Part shown: piece after piece, positions 23,398 to 35,400 of the stretch
How the letters are laid out: each line of letters starts with the position of its first letter
Numbering within the stretch: the first letter of the stretch is position 1
DNA from: Carya illinoinensis
Taxonomy: Eukaryota; Streptophyta; Magnoliopsida; Fagales; Juglandaceae
Assembly (NCBI RefSeq): GCF_018687715.1
Contig: NC_056762.1
Coordinates: 29,438,864 to 29,502,863, forward strand
DNA length: 64,000 nucleotides
Direction of reading: 5' to 3'
Made by a program: the position numbers and the translations under genes
Notes under the pieces: generated by a model
What the model was told of the DNA's origin: nothing
Database searches by the model: none
Seen by the model: the letters and a program-made list of their open reading frames with translations, nothing else

Positions 23398-25579
23398 ATG
23401 CCAGTTCCGCTTGCACCATATCCGACACCTCCAGCGCCATATACAGCACCGGCAAATGGTATCTCACTCAGTTCTGCAGTAGATTGAGCTTTTAAAAGTG
23501 TAGAATCTCTTTCTTTTCGTTGCTAAAGATTGAGAGAATGGTTTAGAAATCTAGGCATCTTTCCACTACCTGGTGATGAGCTAGTTGTCTAGTTGTGGTA
23601 AGATTAGATTGTTCCATTTATTTTTCTCTTTCTTTTCCCCCATTCACTTTCTTCTCTGTAATTTGATAGACTCAATAGTCCATTAGTTCCTAATATAGGT
23701 TCAAAGAAGAAGAATCCATGCAGTTCATTAGAATAATACATTATTTGAGGGGTCAGTCAAATCAGAATTAGCTATAACATTTAGAACTGAAAATATTGAA
23801 CATGGTGAACTTCTTAAATTAACAATAGTTGCTACTTAAATCTATTTTAATCTCCTGCCATGCTCTGTTCATCATCCAAGCAACTACTCTTCTGGGCAGC
23901 ATCGATGCTAAAAAGTTTTGCTTTTTGCATTAGTAAAAAGTTGCCATGCTTCTATTATTTATTACTTCTGAGATAGTTTATACTTTTGCTGGCCATCAGG
24001 TGCACAGAGCCAGCTTGTGTGCTCTGGATGTCGAAACCTTTTACTGTATCCGGTGGGAGCAACTTCTGTATGCTGTGCTGTTTGCAATGCAGTCACAGCT
24101 GTGCCACCTCCAGGTATGTTTCTTTCTATGAGTTCTTGGCTCATATAGCTCTAATATTTATATCAATTAAAAGCTCAGTTTAGTTTTGAGTCTCTTTAAT
24201 CTCAGTTGGGCTAAGCTAAGCAAGTAGACAAGGCCTAGAACGCCTAAGAACACTCGGGGCTTGTTTGGAAATAGTCTCATCTTAAAATTCTCAATCTCAT
24301 CTCATCCAATCTCTTTCCTAAATATAATTTAAATACAAAATTTTCAAATTAATCATTACAATATTTTCAAACTAATTATTACAAATTTTCCAAACTTTCC
24401 AATAAAAAATAAAAAACAATTCAACTTTTTTAAATGCCAAAATAAAAATAATATTATAAAACTATATTCTAACAATATTTCAACTTTATAATATTTATTA
24501 TTCAACTTTTTCTCTCTCCTTTTCCAAAACTCAAAAAATACTCTATTCAAATTATCTCGTTACTATTTATAAACTATCTTATTACTATTCACAAAATTCT
24601 CACCTCATCTCACTCAAACTTTCTATTTGTTTGACTCTTTCACAGGCACGGAAATGGCCCAATTGGTTTGTGGAGGGTGCCATACCTTGCTTATGTACAT
24701 CCGTGGAGCAACAAGCGTACAGTGTTCTTGTTGTCACACTGTCAATCTAGCCTTGGAAGGTAAACTATTGACTGCATAAACTGTTTTGCGAAATTCATCT
24801 TCTTTCCTCCCCAAATCTTACCAATTGAGTAACTGCTAATTGGAAAAGCAACATGTATTATAACAGCGAACCAGGTGGCACACGTCAATTGTGGCAACTG
24901 CAGGATGCTATTAATGTACCAATATGGTGCACGATCTGTGAAATGTGCAGTCTGCAATTTTGTGACATCGGTTGGGGTCAGTATTCATTTCTTTTACACA
25001 ATGTACATTTTTATTGAACTAAAGAGTTTCTTGCTAATGTATGTGACTCAAACTAAAACCAGACTTATGATCAGGAAATTGGGATCTAACAGCTGTTTAA
25101 GGTTGATGAATAAATCCTTTAGATATCCTAAATACATATAGCTTCAAAGAATGCATATAGAGTGCAAGCCAACTTCAATAGGAAAAGAATAATAATTTTC
25201 ACCCCTTTCTCTTATCCCCAACTCTAATATACTAAAACTATCTTGAACCGCCCATGAGCATGGGGGCAAATGTATATGATGTTCAGAATTACAAGCATGT
25301 GCCTGATCTCTGGCACCTCACAGAAATTCCAAGCAGTTCATTCTTCAAAAAGTGAGGATATTAACGGATGTGGTTCATATTGAATATTTAAAGCAGTAAT
25401 AAATTCCTTTTTTGCCTGTGACCATGGGAGATGAGAGATATATTATGTAAAATATCAGCAGTATGAGAACTATATAGTTGTAAAACCTTCCCCTTTCTGT
25501 GTATTCATATTCCCTAAGTGTGACGTCATGGATGATGCAGGCCTCAGCAAGCACAACGGAACAGAAGTTTCACAATTAA
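23398..25579 (+). CDS. LOL1: LSD1-type zinc-finger protein, LOL1 homolog (complete, 5 exons)
   Basis: Exons 23398-23458, 24000-24113, 24646-24759, 24867-24976 and 25541-25579 join into 438 nt, 145 aa plus stop. All four introns are GT-AG (541, 532, 107 and 564 bp). The N-terminus [14 protein letters not shown] is the signature of LOL1-type proteins. Three zf-LSD1 fingers follow, each CxxC-x14-CxxC: C28/C31/C46/C49, C67/C70/C85/C88 and C105/C108/C123/C126, with the LLxYPx[10 protein letters not shown] and LLMYQYGA cores. The C-terminus is a short Ser/Thr tail ending KFHN. Arabidopsis LOL1 has 154 aa and the same order; it is a positive regulator of programmed cell death acting against LSD1, presumably in the nucleus. 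The start codon is fixed by the conserved N-terminus. No defect is seen. A MITE occupies most of intron 2. Confidence 0.95.
24254..24625. mobile_element. AT-rich MITE (family M1) in LOL1 intron 2
   Basis: Starts GGGGCTTGTTTGGAAATAG and runs through CTCATCTCATCCAATCTC and AAAATAATATTATAAAACTATATTCTAAC-like blocks to about 24625. It makes up about 70% of intron 2 and ends about 20 bp before the acceptor AG at 24644-24645, so its end may contribute to the pyrimidine tract or branch point. Confidence 0.6.
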
Positions 25580-28500
25580 AATTCCAACACAGCTAAGTGG
25601 ATATTACAAAGTCTACAACTTTGGTTTTGCATATAATAATATTCCCCATCAGTGCATCTTTCAGCAAGCAGAGGATTTTCCCCCCTAATCACTTGTATAG
25701 AGTGACTTTTTCCTGGCGTGAAGTCTTTTATGAATAAGTATTGGCAGGTTGGATGTATGAAAACTATTCTATAAGAAGACTTTTGAGTGCTTTTGAAACT
25801 GTTCAGATATATATATATATATATGAACTTTATTTTGGTTTTACCTTGACATGTGTGTATGAATGACATCATAGTACACGAGAAAATTTTACATCAAATA
25901 CTTTTTGCTTTTTGGTTTGTGAACTTGTCCAAATACTAAAAATTTATTGGAACCAGTTACGTGATATCTCATATGATAAGTATAAGGATAGGTAGTATAT
26001 AGAATCTTATATTATTTGAAAATGAGAAGTTCTTGCTCTTTATAAGATTCTAATAGGATTCTAATTATATCATTAACTAGTTATTTTGAAATATAGACCA
26101 TGTGATTTGAATCTTCCATTGAAACGTTACAAGTTAACACCTAATGCAAAGTATGTTTGGAATCAAGGAGATATTTCAGAAACATTATTGAGGTGCGCGT
26201 GGGGATTGTCTGAAGAAGCAGGTTATTAAATGGGTGGTGGTGAATAGCCATGACTTTCACCAGTAACCTCACAAGGATTATAGGATCAAAGAACCCAAAA
26301 AGAATCTTTAAATAAAGACAACACGACATTTAATTCAGGACTGGATAAAATTTTTCGTATGGTGGATTTGAAGCCTGATGTGCAAGAAAACATTTAAGAG
26401 CATAGCTTTTTGCCAAGATAAAGAAGGAAAGCTTTCCCAATGAGGTAAAGAATAGCACTCGGTTTAAATCCAACGTCATTCTTATCTAGAGAATCAAAGG
26501 AAAAAAATACCTAGCATATTTCATCATATATATTTTCATGTATCTTACTCTCACCATTAAAATAAGCCAAGCAGTATTCAATTTGTTGAACAAGTTGCGG
26601 AGGGGCTACCAATAAGGAGACGAAACCTTACAACTAGAAAAGGTTTCTAATTTATTCCATTCTTAGCCACACCTTAATTTCTGTTCTGCCTGCATCTTGA
26701 AACATGTCAGTATTTGTTGATGTGCAATGATTCTTCTTTGTAGTGCATGATACGGATATCTTCTAAAGTGAGACCCTCTCATTTTGTCACCAAATATGCA
26801 ATTATCCAGGTCTCACAAAGGAAAGCGTTCTGGTTCTTTGACATAAACATGATATCCACCACAACATGACATGATCATTCTGTACCTCCATGCATACTTT
26901 GCTTTCAATCATTTTCTATAATGTCACTTTATAGAATAAAAACTGTTTAGATGAGAATTAAAAACTTTCCTTCAATTATACATGATCGTAAAGCTCACAT
27001 AAGTTGGCTGCAAATCGTACATTTTGGTCTAGATATAATTTCCTTTGAAGCGTTCAACTATTCTAACTTCGAATTCACTCCTTCAGCAAACTTCTTTACA
27101 ACGACAACTATGTCGCCATCAATAGAAACTTACCATTAGACCTCTTGCTTGCCACATTTCTGATATCATCAATCAGCCGGGAACAAATTATGCAGTCCAC
27201 TGGATCTGAACACCTTAAATTTTCCTTTTTCTCTTTAGTTGTTTTCTTGACGTAACAAGAGAACCAATATCATATCCGTGAGATATACCTTGTGGTAGTT
27301 AATCCATCATCTACTTTTGAATGAGTATCTATTTATAGCGCAACCATAAAAGATGAACAACTATAGAGTTCCATATTATCTGCTTTTCACCGTTGCTTTC
27401 ATATCCATATCGTTCCGGGTTCCACATAACCCACTAAAAAAAGTTCAAAAAACTAACTTGATTTCCACTCCTATTGCGTCAATTTCCGAGATCTTTTATC
27501 GGGACATAATATCAAGGAGAAATTTGCCCTATGACTTGGTCTATCATCAACGTTATAATGTCAATAACTTCTGATATCCGCTCGTCCAGGGCACATCAAG
27601 TATTTCCATGGACCACCAATGGCGAAGCATGCTTAGGCCATTGGTGAAGCATGCTTAAGCCTAGCTTCAATTTTACAAAGTTTCGAGGCCTTAGATGTGT
27701 AAGGGCTAAACGCAATTTCTGACATCTGCTGGTCCAGGCACGTCAAGTCATATTCCTTGGACCACATTTCTGTCCTAGGAAGATTGTGAATGCAGGCAAA
27801 AATTCCCATATTTTCAGTTCCATTGGTGAGGCATACTTGGACCCAGCTTCAATTTTTAGAAGGTCGTTAGATGCTGACCATCCCTGGCGAGTTCTGTGCA
27901 TGAAGCCCTGTTTGATGCACTAAGGTTTTCAGGAGATCAACGGTTTGAATAAACCCGGTTTTTTTTCTGTGTTACTCAGAAATGTCTTCCTCCATCTTTC
28001 AGTTATATTAACCATCATAAGATGTGGCTGCGTACTTCAGCCAACATGTTTGAAGATCACTCCTCGAAGATCACTAATTAGGATTTGGACAACAACCATT
28101 TGAGGTATCAGGGAGTGTTGCAGGGCAGTGATCTATATGTGTAACTAACCTATAGATTTAAAGTTCCATTTGAACTAGGTTAGAGTAGCTTTTTAAGGCT
28201 CCCTAATTTTCTGTAGGATAACCAGTTCGGGGTTCTTTGTAATACGTTATGTCTGTTTGCTGTATAAACCAGATTTGCCTAACATCTTCTATAGGAACGA
28301 TATAAGAGCTGCACCTCTCAAAAATAAGATGACCCTGAAGATGCTAGTGTCATTTTCATTTGAAAGCAAACCAAAAGGATGTTCCTATCAATATTTTCTA
28401 TTGCTTTTCTGAGGCAAGCTATGAAATGACTTCACGCACATCTTCAAATTAGCTAAAACAATTTCTGTCCACCACCCAGAGTTTACAAAGATAGATATTT

Positions 28501-29030
28501 ACCTTCGTGTGAACAGAAAAGTGATTCATTTGTTTTATAATAGACATATTTGTGTCTTGTTGTACTAACTATGAAACAGATCAGCCGTAAACTATGAAAA
28601 TGTAGTATAAACCAAAAAGAGGTTAAAAAAACAAATTTCTTCATCAGCTTATATACTGAGGCAATCAAATTTTCTGTCAAAGTTTAAATTTTCAGATTTT
28701 TGGGCTTCGCAGTTGTCATATTCCATGTTTAGTAAGAATAAAAGATCAACCATGGTCAATTTCTGTTTCAGTTGAAATCTCTGTGGCAATGCCATTTAGT
28801 GGCATCTAGATAGTTAATAATGCTAGATCTTTCAGTATGTGGTAGAGAGAGCTAGCTCAGCTACTTTTGTCTGCATTTCAGTGCCCCCACAAAGGTGAGG
28901 ATTGTTATTACAATTATGACAAATGATTCTGTATAAGACAAATATACACCATTCTGAAGTAGACAACCAAATAACATATTTAACAAAAGTAAATACAAAT
29001 AAAATGTCAACTTTAACATGGTACCTCTTA
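25580..29030. other. LOL1 3' flank and intergenic sequence
   Basis: LOL1 3' UTR must begin here. No further gene is recognised. It holds a (TA)n run at about 25807-25823 and a diverged duplication near 27570-27870. Several open frames between 26.1 and 28.7 kb lack recognisable domains. Confidence 0.4.
27570..27870. repeat. Diverged direct duplication
   Basis: CTTCTGATATCCGCTCGTCC with GGACCACC near 27570-27625 recurs as TTTCTGACATCTGCTGGTCC with TTGGACCAC near 27717-27765. Within and after these, ATTGGTGAAGCATGCTTAAGC (27640) recurs as ATTGGTGAGGCATACTTGG (27823). Old tandem duplication; function unknown. Confidence 0.5.
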
Positions 29031-29036
29031 GGAAGA

Positions 29037-29236
29037 AGCAGTGCCATGCTTTCTGCATCTTTACCCTCCACCTCAGCAGCATGGTAGGCCCAGCTTGAAC
29101 TACAGTAACAAATCCTCAAAGGACTCATCCTAATTTCCTCATGCCACCATTCAAAACCATACCCCCTGATGTCCTCCGGACAGAACCACTCATAAAGTAA
29201 TCCTGATAAAATACCATCTAGAGCCTCTCTTATCAC
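29037..29236 (-). CDS. Possible internal exon of an unidentified gene
   Basis: Minus-strand open stretch encoding ALDGILSGLLYEWFCPED followed by a Trp-rich segment (GYGFEWWHEEIRMS) and ESMALLLPKR, ending at a GTACCA donor-like site. Its composition looks like real protein rather than a chance AT-rich ORF. I do not recognise the family and could not find neighbouring exons with matching phase. It could be an exon of a gene with long introns or a gene fragment. Confidence 0.3.
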
Positions 29237-29778
29237 AACTTAGCCAAAGAATTTTTAATTATGTGGAGCAGCTATATGAAAAGGTATAAACTCTTGCAAT
29301 TTTAAAATATCTGTGTCAATTTACAATCTTGTGGCCCCAGGACAACTTGATATACTTTTGAGGTCAGACAAAAAGGTTTAGCCTTGAACTTGTCCTTTAT
29401 ATTGACATTAAATTATTCAGTTTGTTATCTACCTTGCATTAGTAATTGGACAAGTTATCAACAATAGACCTGCAAGTGAAAAGCATTTCTGATAATTGTA
29501 ATACCAAGAAGAAGAGGAAAATGAACAGATCAACAGACGAATCTGATCTCTTTAACTTAATGGATAGTTGTGTTTTTGTGCTGAAGATATATTTCTGCTG
29601 ATTAAGAATTGAGTTTGAGGACAGATCAAACATGGGCAGATGCATGCAGAGGAAACACAAACAAAATATTTATGAGAAACTGGGATTTCTGTCGCCATGA
29701 GCAACGCAAATTTTCAGAACCTTTTGTTGTAGCATACCCGAGTACCACAGCTTGCATACCAGAAATAATTTAAGGAAA

Positions 29779-29839
29779 GAAAAGACGGAAATAATGTTTT
29801 TTTTTTATTTTTTTTTTATGATGAGAAAAGATGGAAATA
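29779..29839 (-). repeat. Minimal poly-T insertion with 15-bp target duplication
   Basis: A 15-bp sequence at 29779-29793 recurs at 29825-29839 with one C/T difference. The 31 bp between are ATG, two T runs broken by one A, and ATGATGA. Best read as a reverse-oriented retroposon insertion consisting almost only of tail. Confidence 0.55.
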
Positions 29840-29889
29840 GTTACTCTTAAGGAGTTCCTACCAAAACCAAGGGAGATGATTTCCGTAAG

Positions 29890-30056
29890 AGTTTTGTTAC
29901 GTATAAATAAAGTTGCGTACTAATCTGCTTATTAATATTGATTTTTTTATATTTAAAATTTAAATTAGTACTATTTTTAATAAAATTTATTTTTTAATTA
30001 AATATATTAAATTAATATATATATTAATAGGTAGTTATACTTCTAACTAATTTTTT
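29890..30056 (+). repeat. Dispersed repeat, copy 1
   Basis: Shares TTTTGT-AC-TATAA-TAAAGT, CGTA-TAATCTG and AAAATTTAAATTAG blocks in order with 31030-31205. The two copies lie in the same orientation 1.1 kb apart, on either side of the Tourist-like MITE. Confidence 0.6.
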
Positions 30057-30343
30057 CCTTTCCGTAGATCCTTGGGGTTGCATTCTTCTGCGTTCAATAA
30101 AACTTTCATTTGCCCTTGAGAGAATAATGTAACATATCCAATCAATTTGGGCTTAAATGTTAACTGGCACTATCTCGTTTTATTAGATCTAGAAGTTAGC
30201 TGGGCTCACTGATTTTGACGAGCTCAAAAGGTCATAGACTGTGTTATTTCTTTCGTTGCATTTCCTCAAATAGAATAGGCCGAGTGTCGGCCCGGTTCTC
30301 TGTATTTCCTTTTATGTTTGTTTACTTTTTGTTTATTTATTTA

Positions 30344-30940
30344 GAGCACAAGTAGTAGGTGAGTTAAAGTTAAATTTTAGTTAAAAAATAATTAAAGTAT
30401 CAAATAAAATATAGTATTAGGCTCAATAAATAAACAATATTTTTAAATTCAGATCATATAGTTGGCCAAATTTCTTGAGCTAAAAGGGCTAGTCAAATAT
30501 TATTTTTAGACTAAAAAATGATCTTCCTAAACTCCAACACAGGATTTAGTTTGATTCTTCTCTATTTGATTCTTTTATGCTTGGATGATGTGATTTTATT
30601 TTCTTTTACCACTTCTTTGTTTGTTGTTAGGTAAGATATTGATGTCATTTTTTTTTTAAGCAAGCTGCAATTTTTTTTTTCATTCTGTGGGTTGTAATTT
30701 TTTTTTCTTGATTCAGTGCGATTTTGTTTATAATTTTTTTATTGGTATTTTTCCTATCAAACATCATTTGATTTTGCCCATTTCTAATTTGAAAGTTAAA
30801 AATCAATATTTTAATAGAATAATGAAAGATTTGTTGAGTCTATTATTTGGTGTAATAAAAAGTGGCTAGTTAAAATTTGTAAAAGTAAATTTTCTAGTCA
30901 AATTTTAACTAAAATTTATTGAGACCACTACTAGTGGTCT
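30344..30940. mobile_element. Tourist/PIF-Harbinger-like MITE with TTA target duplication
   Basis: 597-bp AT-rich non-coding element. The left end GAGCACAAGTAGTAGGTG and the reverse complement of the right end, GACCACTAGTAGTGGTC, form imperfect terminal inverted repeats. It is flanked by TTA on both sides (30341-30343 and 30941-30943), the target preference of PIF/Harbinger elements. It has no transposase. Confidence 0.65.
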
Positions 30941-31029
30941 TAGGTGGACTTGAGGCCATGAGGTATGGCCTTACCTAAGTCTTTTTTGTAGAATTCTCAT
31001 GAGGGTATATGTACCCAAACGTTATTTTG

Positions 31030-31205
31030 TGGAGTTTTGTCACATATAAGTAAAGTCGTATACTAATCTGTGTACCAATACTAATTCATTCATATTCAAA
31101 ATTTAAATTAGCACTGTTTTCAATAAAATCTACTTTTTGACCAATCACATTAGATTAATGCACATATTAGTGCTCAGTTGTGCTTGCAACTAGATTTTTT
31201 CTATT
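31030..31205 (+). repeat. Dispersed repeat, copy 2
   Basis: Second copy of the repeat at 29890-30056, diverged by scattered substitutions. It ends near CTAGATTTTTTCTATTTTGTG, like copy 1. Confidence 0.6.
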
Positions 31206-31349
31206 TTGTGTGGAACATTCTAGAATGATAATTGAACTTTTCTCTTCATCACTTATTCTTCTTCATACGGAGGTGCTCTCATTGAAGTGAGTTTTTATTT
31301 TTGCATTTCTATCAAACAATTGGGGTGTGACATTACACATTATTATTAG

Positions 31350-32345
31350 AGAAGTTGATCCCAAAATTACCGATCTAAATAACACTGAATTACAACTCTA
31401 TTTTGACAATTATCATGTTGCCATTAAGAATGAAATTCTTAGGGTTCCAAGAGAGTACTTGCTATGAATTCCTTGCTAGAAAATAAAGAGTTACAGATCT
31501 TGATTAGTTGATTTAGCCCTTTTACACAATCTTTGACATGAAGTTAAGTATTGAATATGCTTATCGGAGAGATATCTACCAATTAGACCAACAAGAATTG
31601 ATATATAATGATATTTGCTTGAAGGATGAGCAAACTGTGATTGAGACCAAGCTATATGAAAGTGGTTCTATCTTCTTTATTGGTAAGGGTTTGATGGAAA
31701 TAGAAGACTACAGACATGAAGCGAAGAAGGAGAAAATTGAAGATATAACAGAGTCTTTGGAATCAAAGCTCACATAGCGCATGGTGCTCATCTTTGTGGA
31801 CTGCAACTTAGATTTCAATATCGTAGGTAATGGTCTTCGAGGATTTACACTCCATGAGCATACGTTTGCGTATTACTGGTCTAGTACTCCTGGCATTTCT
31901 AGAGGGGATGATAGTGTGGGGAACTTAGGGGAAACTAGACACATCTTTGGTTTTGGGGGCGTCCTCGAATTTTCGAGCACCTGATGGGAGTTTGACCCTA
32001 GTGGTATCATTATTGGGCACACCATTACAAAGACTCGAGCAAGGGAAAAAGGCTTATCATCTTGTCATCGATGTGGTTGATGAAAATGGCAAATTGGGGC
32101 TTAGCATATTGGAGTTAAGGACAAAGATCCTTATTCGCTTAAAATTACACCTGATGTTGATCTTATCTTGGCATATTATAATCTAGAAGGTGATGGGGTA
32201 GCACTTCATGAAGATGGAGATATGCATGCAATGATGGAGAGGTGCTTAGAGTTTTTGAGCATTTGCATTACTACCCAAATAACAATGAATCATGGACAAT
32301 GCATGATGAAATGATTAAAAACTCTAAGGATTTCTCAAGACACTG
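31350..32345 (+). pseudogene. Degenerate coding sequence of unknown origin
   Basis: Consecutive plus-strand open stretches in shifting frames (31538-31777, 31781-31984, 31947-32186 and an unopened part to about 32345) have protein-like composition: LRVPREYLL near 31440, LFVD-like and GLRGFTLHEHTFAYYW near 31830-31890, then VDLILAYYNLEGDG near 32150-32200. Stops and frameshifts separate them. I recognise no domain. Position next to the pararetrovirus relic, but on the opposite strand, leaves open another viral or transposon relic. Confidence 0.35.
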
Positions 32346-32419
32346 AGCATACCCTATCAAGTTGTTGCTATTGCTTCTGGTGCTCTTAATGATGCTACTT
32401 CAAATAAGTCTAAATTGGA

Positions 32420-35400
32420 ATTAGGATGGTTTCTTGCATCTCAGACGTACATGGAGGTAGTTTCTTGTTTAAAAGAATCATTTTCAGATTTGAGATTGTT
32501 GATCTCAATTGTAGTTCAATAATTTCTTTTTTAATAAAAACAACTTCACATTGTAAATTAATGGTAGAAGTTTCTTTGAGTTTTTTCTTTTCAAATTTTT
32601 CCAAAGTTTATTGAAAACTAATTTTTTTATTTAGAAGTTTCAGGTTCTTCGTGAACCATTGTCTTCTTGACCTTATGAAGATATTCTTTTTTGAGCTCAG
32701 GATTAGTAATTTGACTAATCAAGATTAATAAAAGATTTTTTTTTGGTTTTTTAGCTTTGGTTAAGACATTGATTGTTTTAGATAAAATTTTACAACAAGA
32801 ATTATTACAGCCAAGCTTAATATTTGGAGAATTAGATAGTTCAGTTTCTAATTGATAATCAGAATCAATTGAATTGAATTCATTGATATCAGATGATTCA
32901 AAGGATTTTAATTCTAAAATTAGAATTAGTTCCTCACGATCATTGTCATCAAGTTTTAATTGATTAAGCTTATTCTAAAATTTACTGTATTTTCTGGTGC
33001 ATTCTTTGGAGAAATGACCAAACTTGCCATAGTTATAACATTTTCTTTTAGAATGATTTTTAGAAATATTTTTCTTATGAAAATGTTTTTTTCTCATAAG
33101 AAGAAATAGGTTTCTTATAAAATTCATCATGCTTTTGTATAATTTTTCTTAGCATGAGTTTTGTAATTAGTAGATTTATCAAAATGCTTGTGCTTCTGTC
33201 TAGAAGGAGAAATAGGAGGAAATCGAAATTGTTACATAAATTATCCATTTCATATTTGGCTTTTTTACTATTTTTAATCTGTTGACGAATCATTTTTTTA
33301 TCATTGTAAATACTAATACCAACCTTCTTAATTATACTAAAAATATACTGATAAGTGTAATCATCATAATTAAGAAGTCCATATTGGTAAGCTTTGAGCA
33401 AATAAATGAGGTAATCCATTGATGAATTTTTCTTTCTAGTAGGATTTGTGACTATCATCCCTAAACATAACTCCAAAAAGAAAAACGTTTTAATATCATC
33501 TATAATCAGACATTTAATGGCATTTCAAATTATTCAAATAATCACTAAGACGATTACTAATGTTGAAAAGAGTTTCAACAAAATGTTTAAGGATAGTATA
33601 AATCAAAGTATTAACACTATCATGGATACCACTTCCTATGGTAGTATCAAAAATAGATAAACCTCCATCATCATGCTTAACTGCATTTCGAATTGTTTCT
33701 TTTGCTTCTCTTGGGAGATACTTATCCTAGCATTGTCGAAGTATACTAGAAAATCTTGTAGTTAACAGATTAACAGTCTCAGTTTGGCTAAGACTATTGT
33801 TATTAACATAGGCATTTGCAACCATGGACACTTTATTTATGATATTGAGAATTTCTTATTTAGAGAGTCCATGAATATTCCATTCATACAATTTATCTAT
33901 AAAAACATAAAATTGGGTTTGAAAAAATCTTTCTTCAAACTGTAAATCAGAATGAGAGGGTCTAGGATACCAATTCTTCGTTAGACTAATCGGATTGGCC
34001 TTTTTGAAGAAAATCTTTTAATACCAGGTTTTCCCAAATCAATATCTTGAAAATTATTTTCAAGAAACAAGATCTTTATTAGCAGAAGAATCTATATCAA
34101 ATGATTCATGTGTAGAAAAACCAGAAACAACTTATTTACCATTGTTATTTAAAGCACTGATAGATGGTTGTTCTTTTTTTAAATCAGAAAGCATTTGATT
34201 AATTTTATCAAGAGTGTTGGCCTATTTGTAGGGGTGAGCACGGTCTGATCCAGGTGATGGACCGAAAATTTTTGGTCCATTATTTCCCCAGACAAACCAG
34301 ACCAGATATCTCTAGGGATCTGACTGGACTGGTAGATATCAGTCCGGTTTGGTAGGTCCAACCTTTTTTTTATAAAAAAAAAAAAAAGAATTGATTAATA
34401 AAAAAATGATTGAAAATACTAAATTAAAATTAAGTGACTTATTAAAAGAGAATTACATAATAAATTATTCAATTACTAATATATACTAATACTATATATT
34501 ACAGTTATACATTAAAGAATATAATAATACATTGATCTAAATATATATATATATATAGTTATAGACTTAGTGTCAATACTATAACTAATAACTATACTAG
34601 TAGTATTACTAATATATTATATGTTAGTGATAAATTAGTAATACTATATTAAATAATACTATATATAGTTATAGTGATTTAAGCCTAACATATTATGTTA
34701 ACTATACTAATACGAATATAAATTTATACATATATTATAATTTATACTATAACTCTTATAATATGTTAATATATTAATATATACTAGTACTATATATTAT
34801 GGTTATACATTAAAGAATATAATATTTATGTAATATTGTGATGTATATAATTAATTTATACAATTATTTATATAAATAATATATATAAAGTATATATTTT
34901 TTTTTATTTTTCATTCGGTTCAAGGTGAAAAATTCCTAAGTAGCATACCAGACTGACTGAATTCAGTCCTCTCAAAATTGGACCAATTAGGTTCGGTTCG
35001 GTCCAAAAATAGCCAGTCCGGTCGGTTTCTCCTATCCGGACTGGTTGAATCTTACCCCTACCTATTTGGTCTTAGAACCTTGCCTATTCTTTAGTAAATA
35101 ATCAAAAGTTTTCAATTTTAGAAGTCAAAATAGAAACAAGACTTTCAACTTTTTTTCTATACGATCCAATTGCTGACTTATAACATGAAGAGTTTGATTG
35201 GCAAAATTTTTTTGTTCAATAATCTTCTTTGTTTCAATAAAAGTGGTAGCTTTATGATCAATATTGAGTATTTTGAAGAGAGTAGCATTTATTTCTTTTC
35301 CCTTATAAGAAGTAATAATTGTCTATAAAGGATGGTGGCTAGATTTAACCACTGTCTTTTCTTTTTCATTGACAAAATTGGTTTTAACGACTTTTAAACT

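Noticed and set aside
27134..27205. Minus-strand exon-like segment (DPVDCIICSRLIDDIRNVASK) with a good GTAAGT donor
   Set aside because: Its phase does not fit the possible exon at 29037-29236 and no other exon was found. Too little to call a gene.
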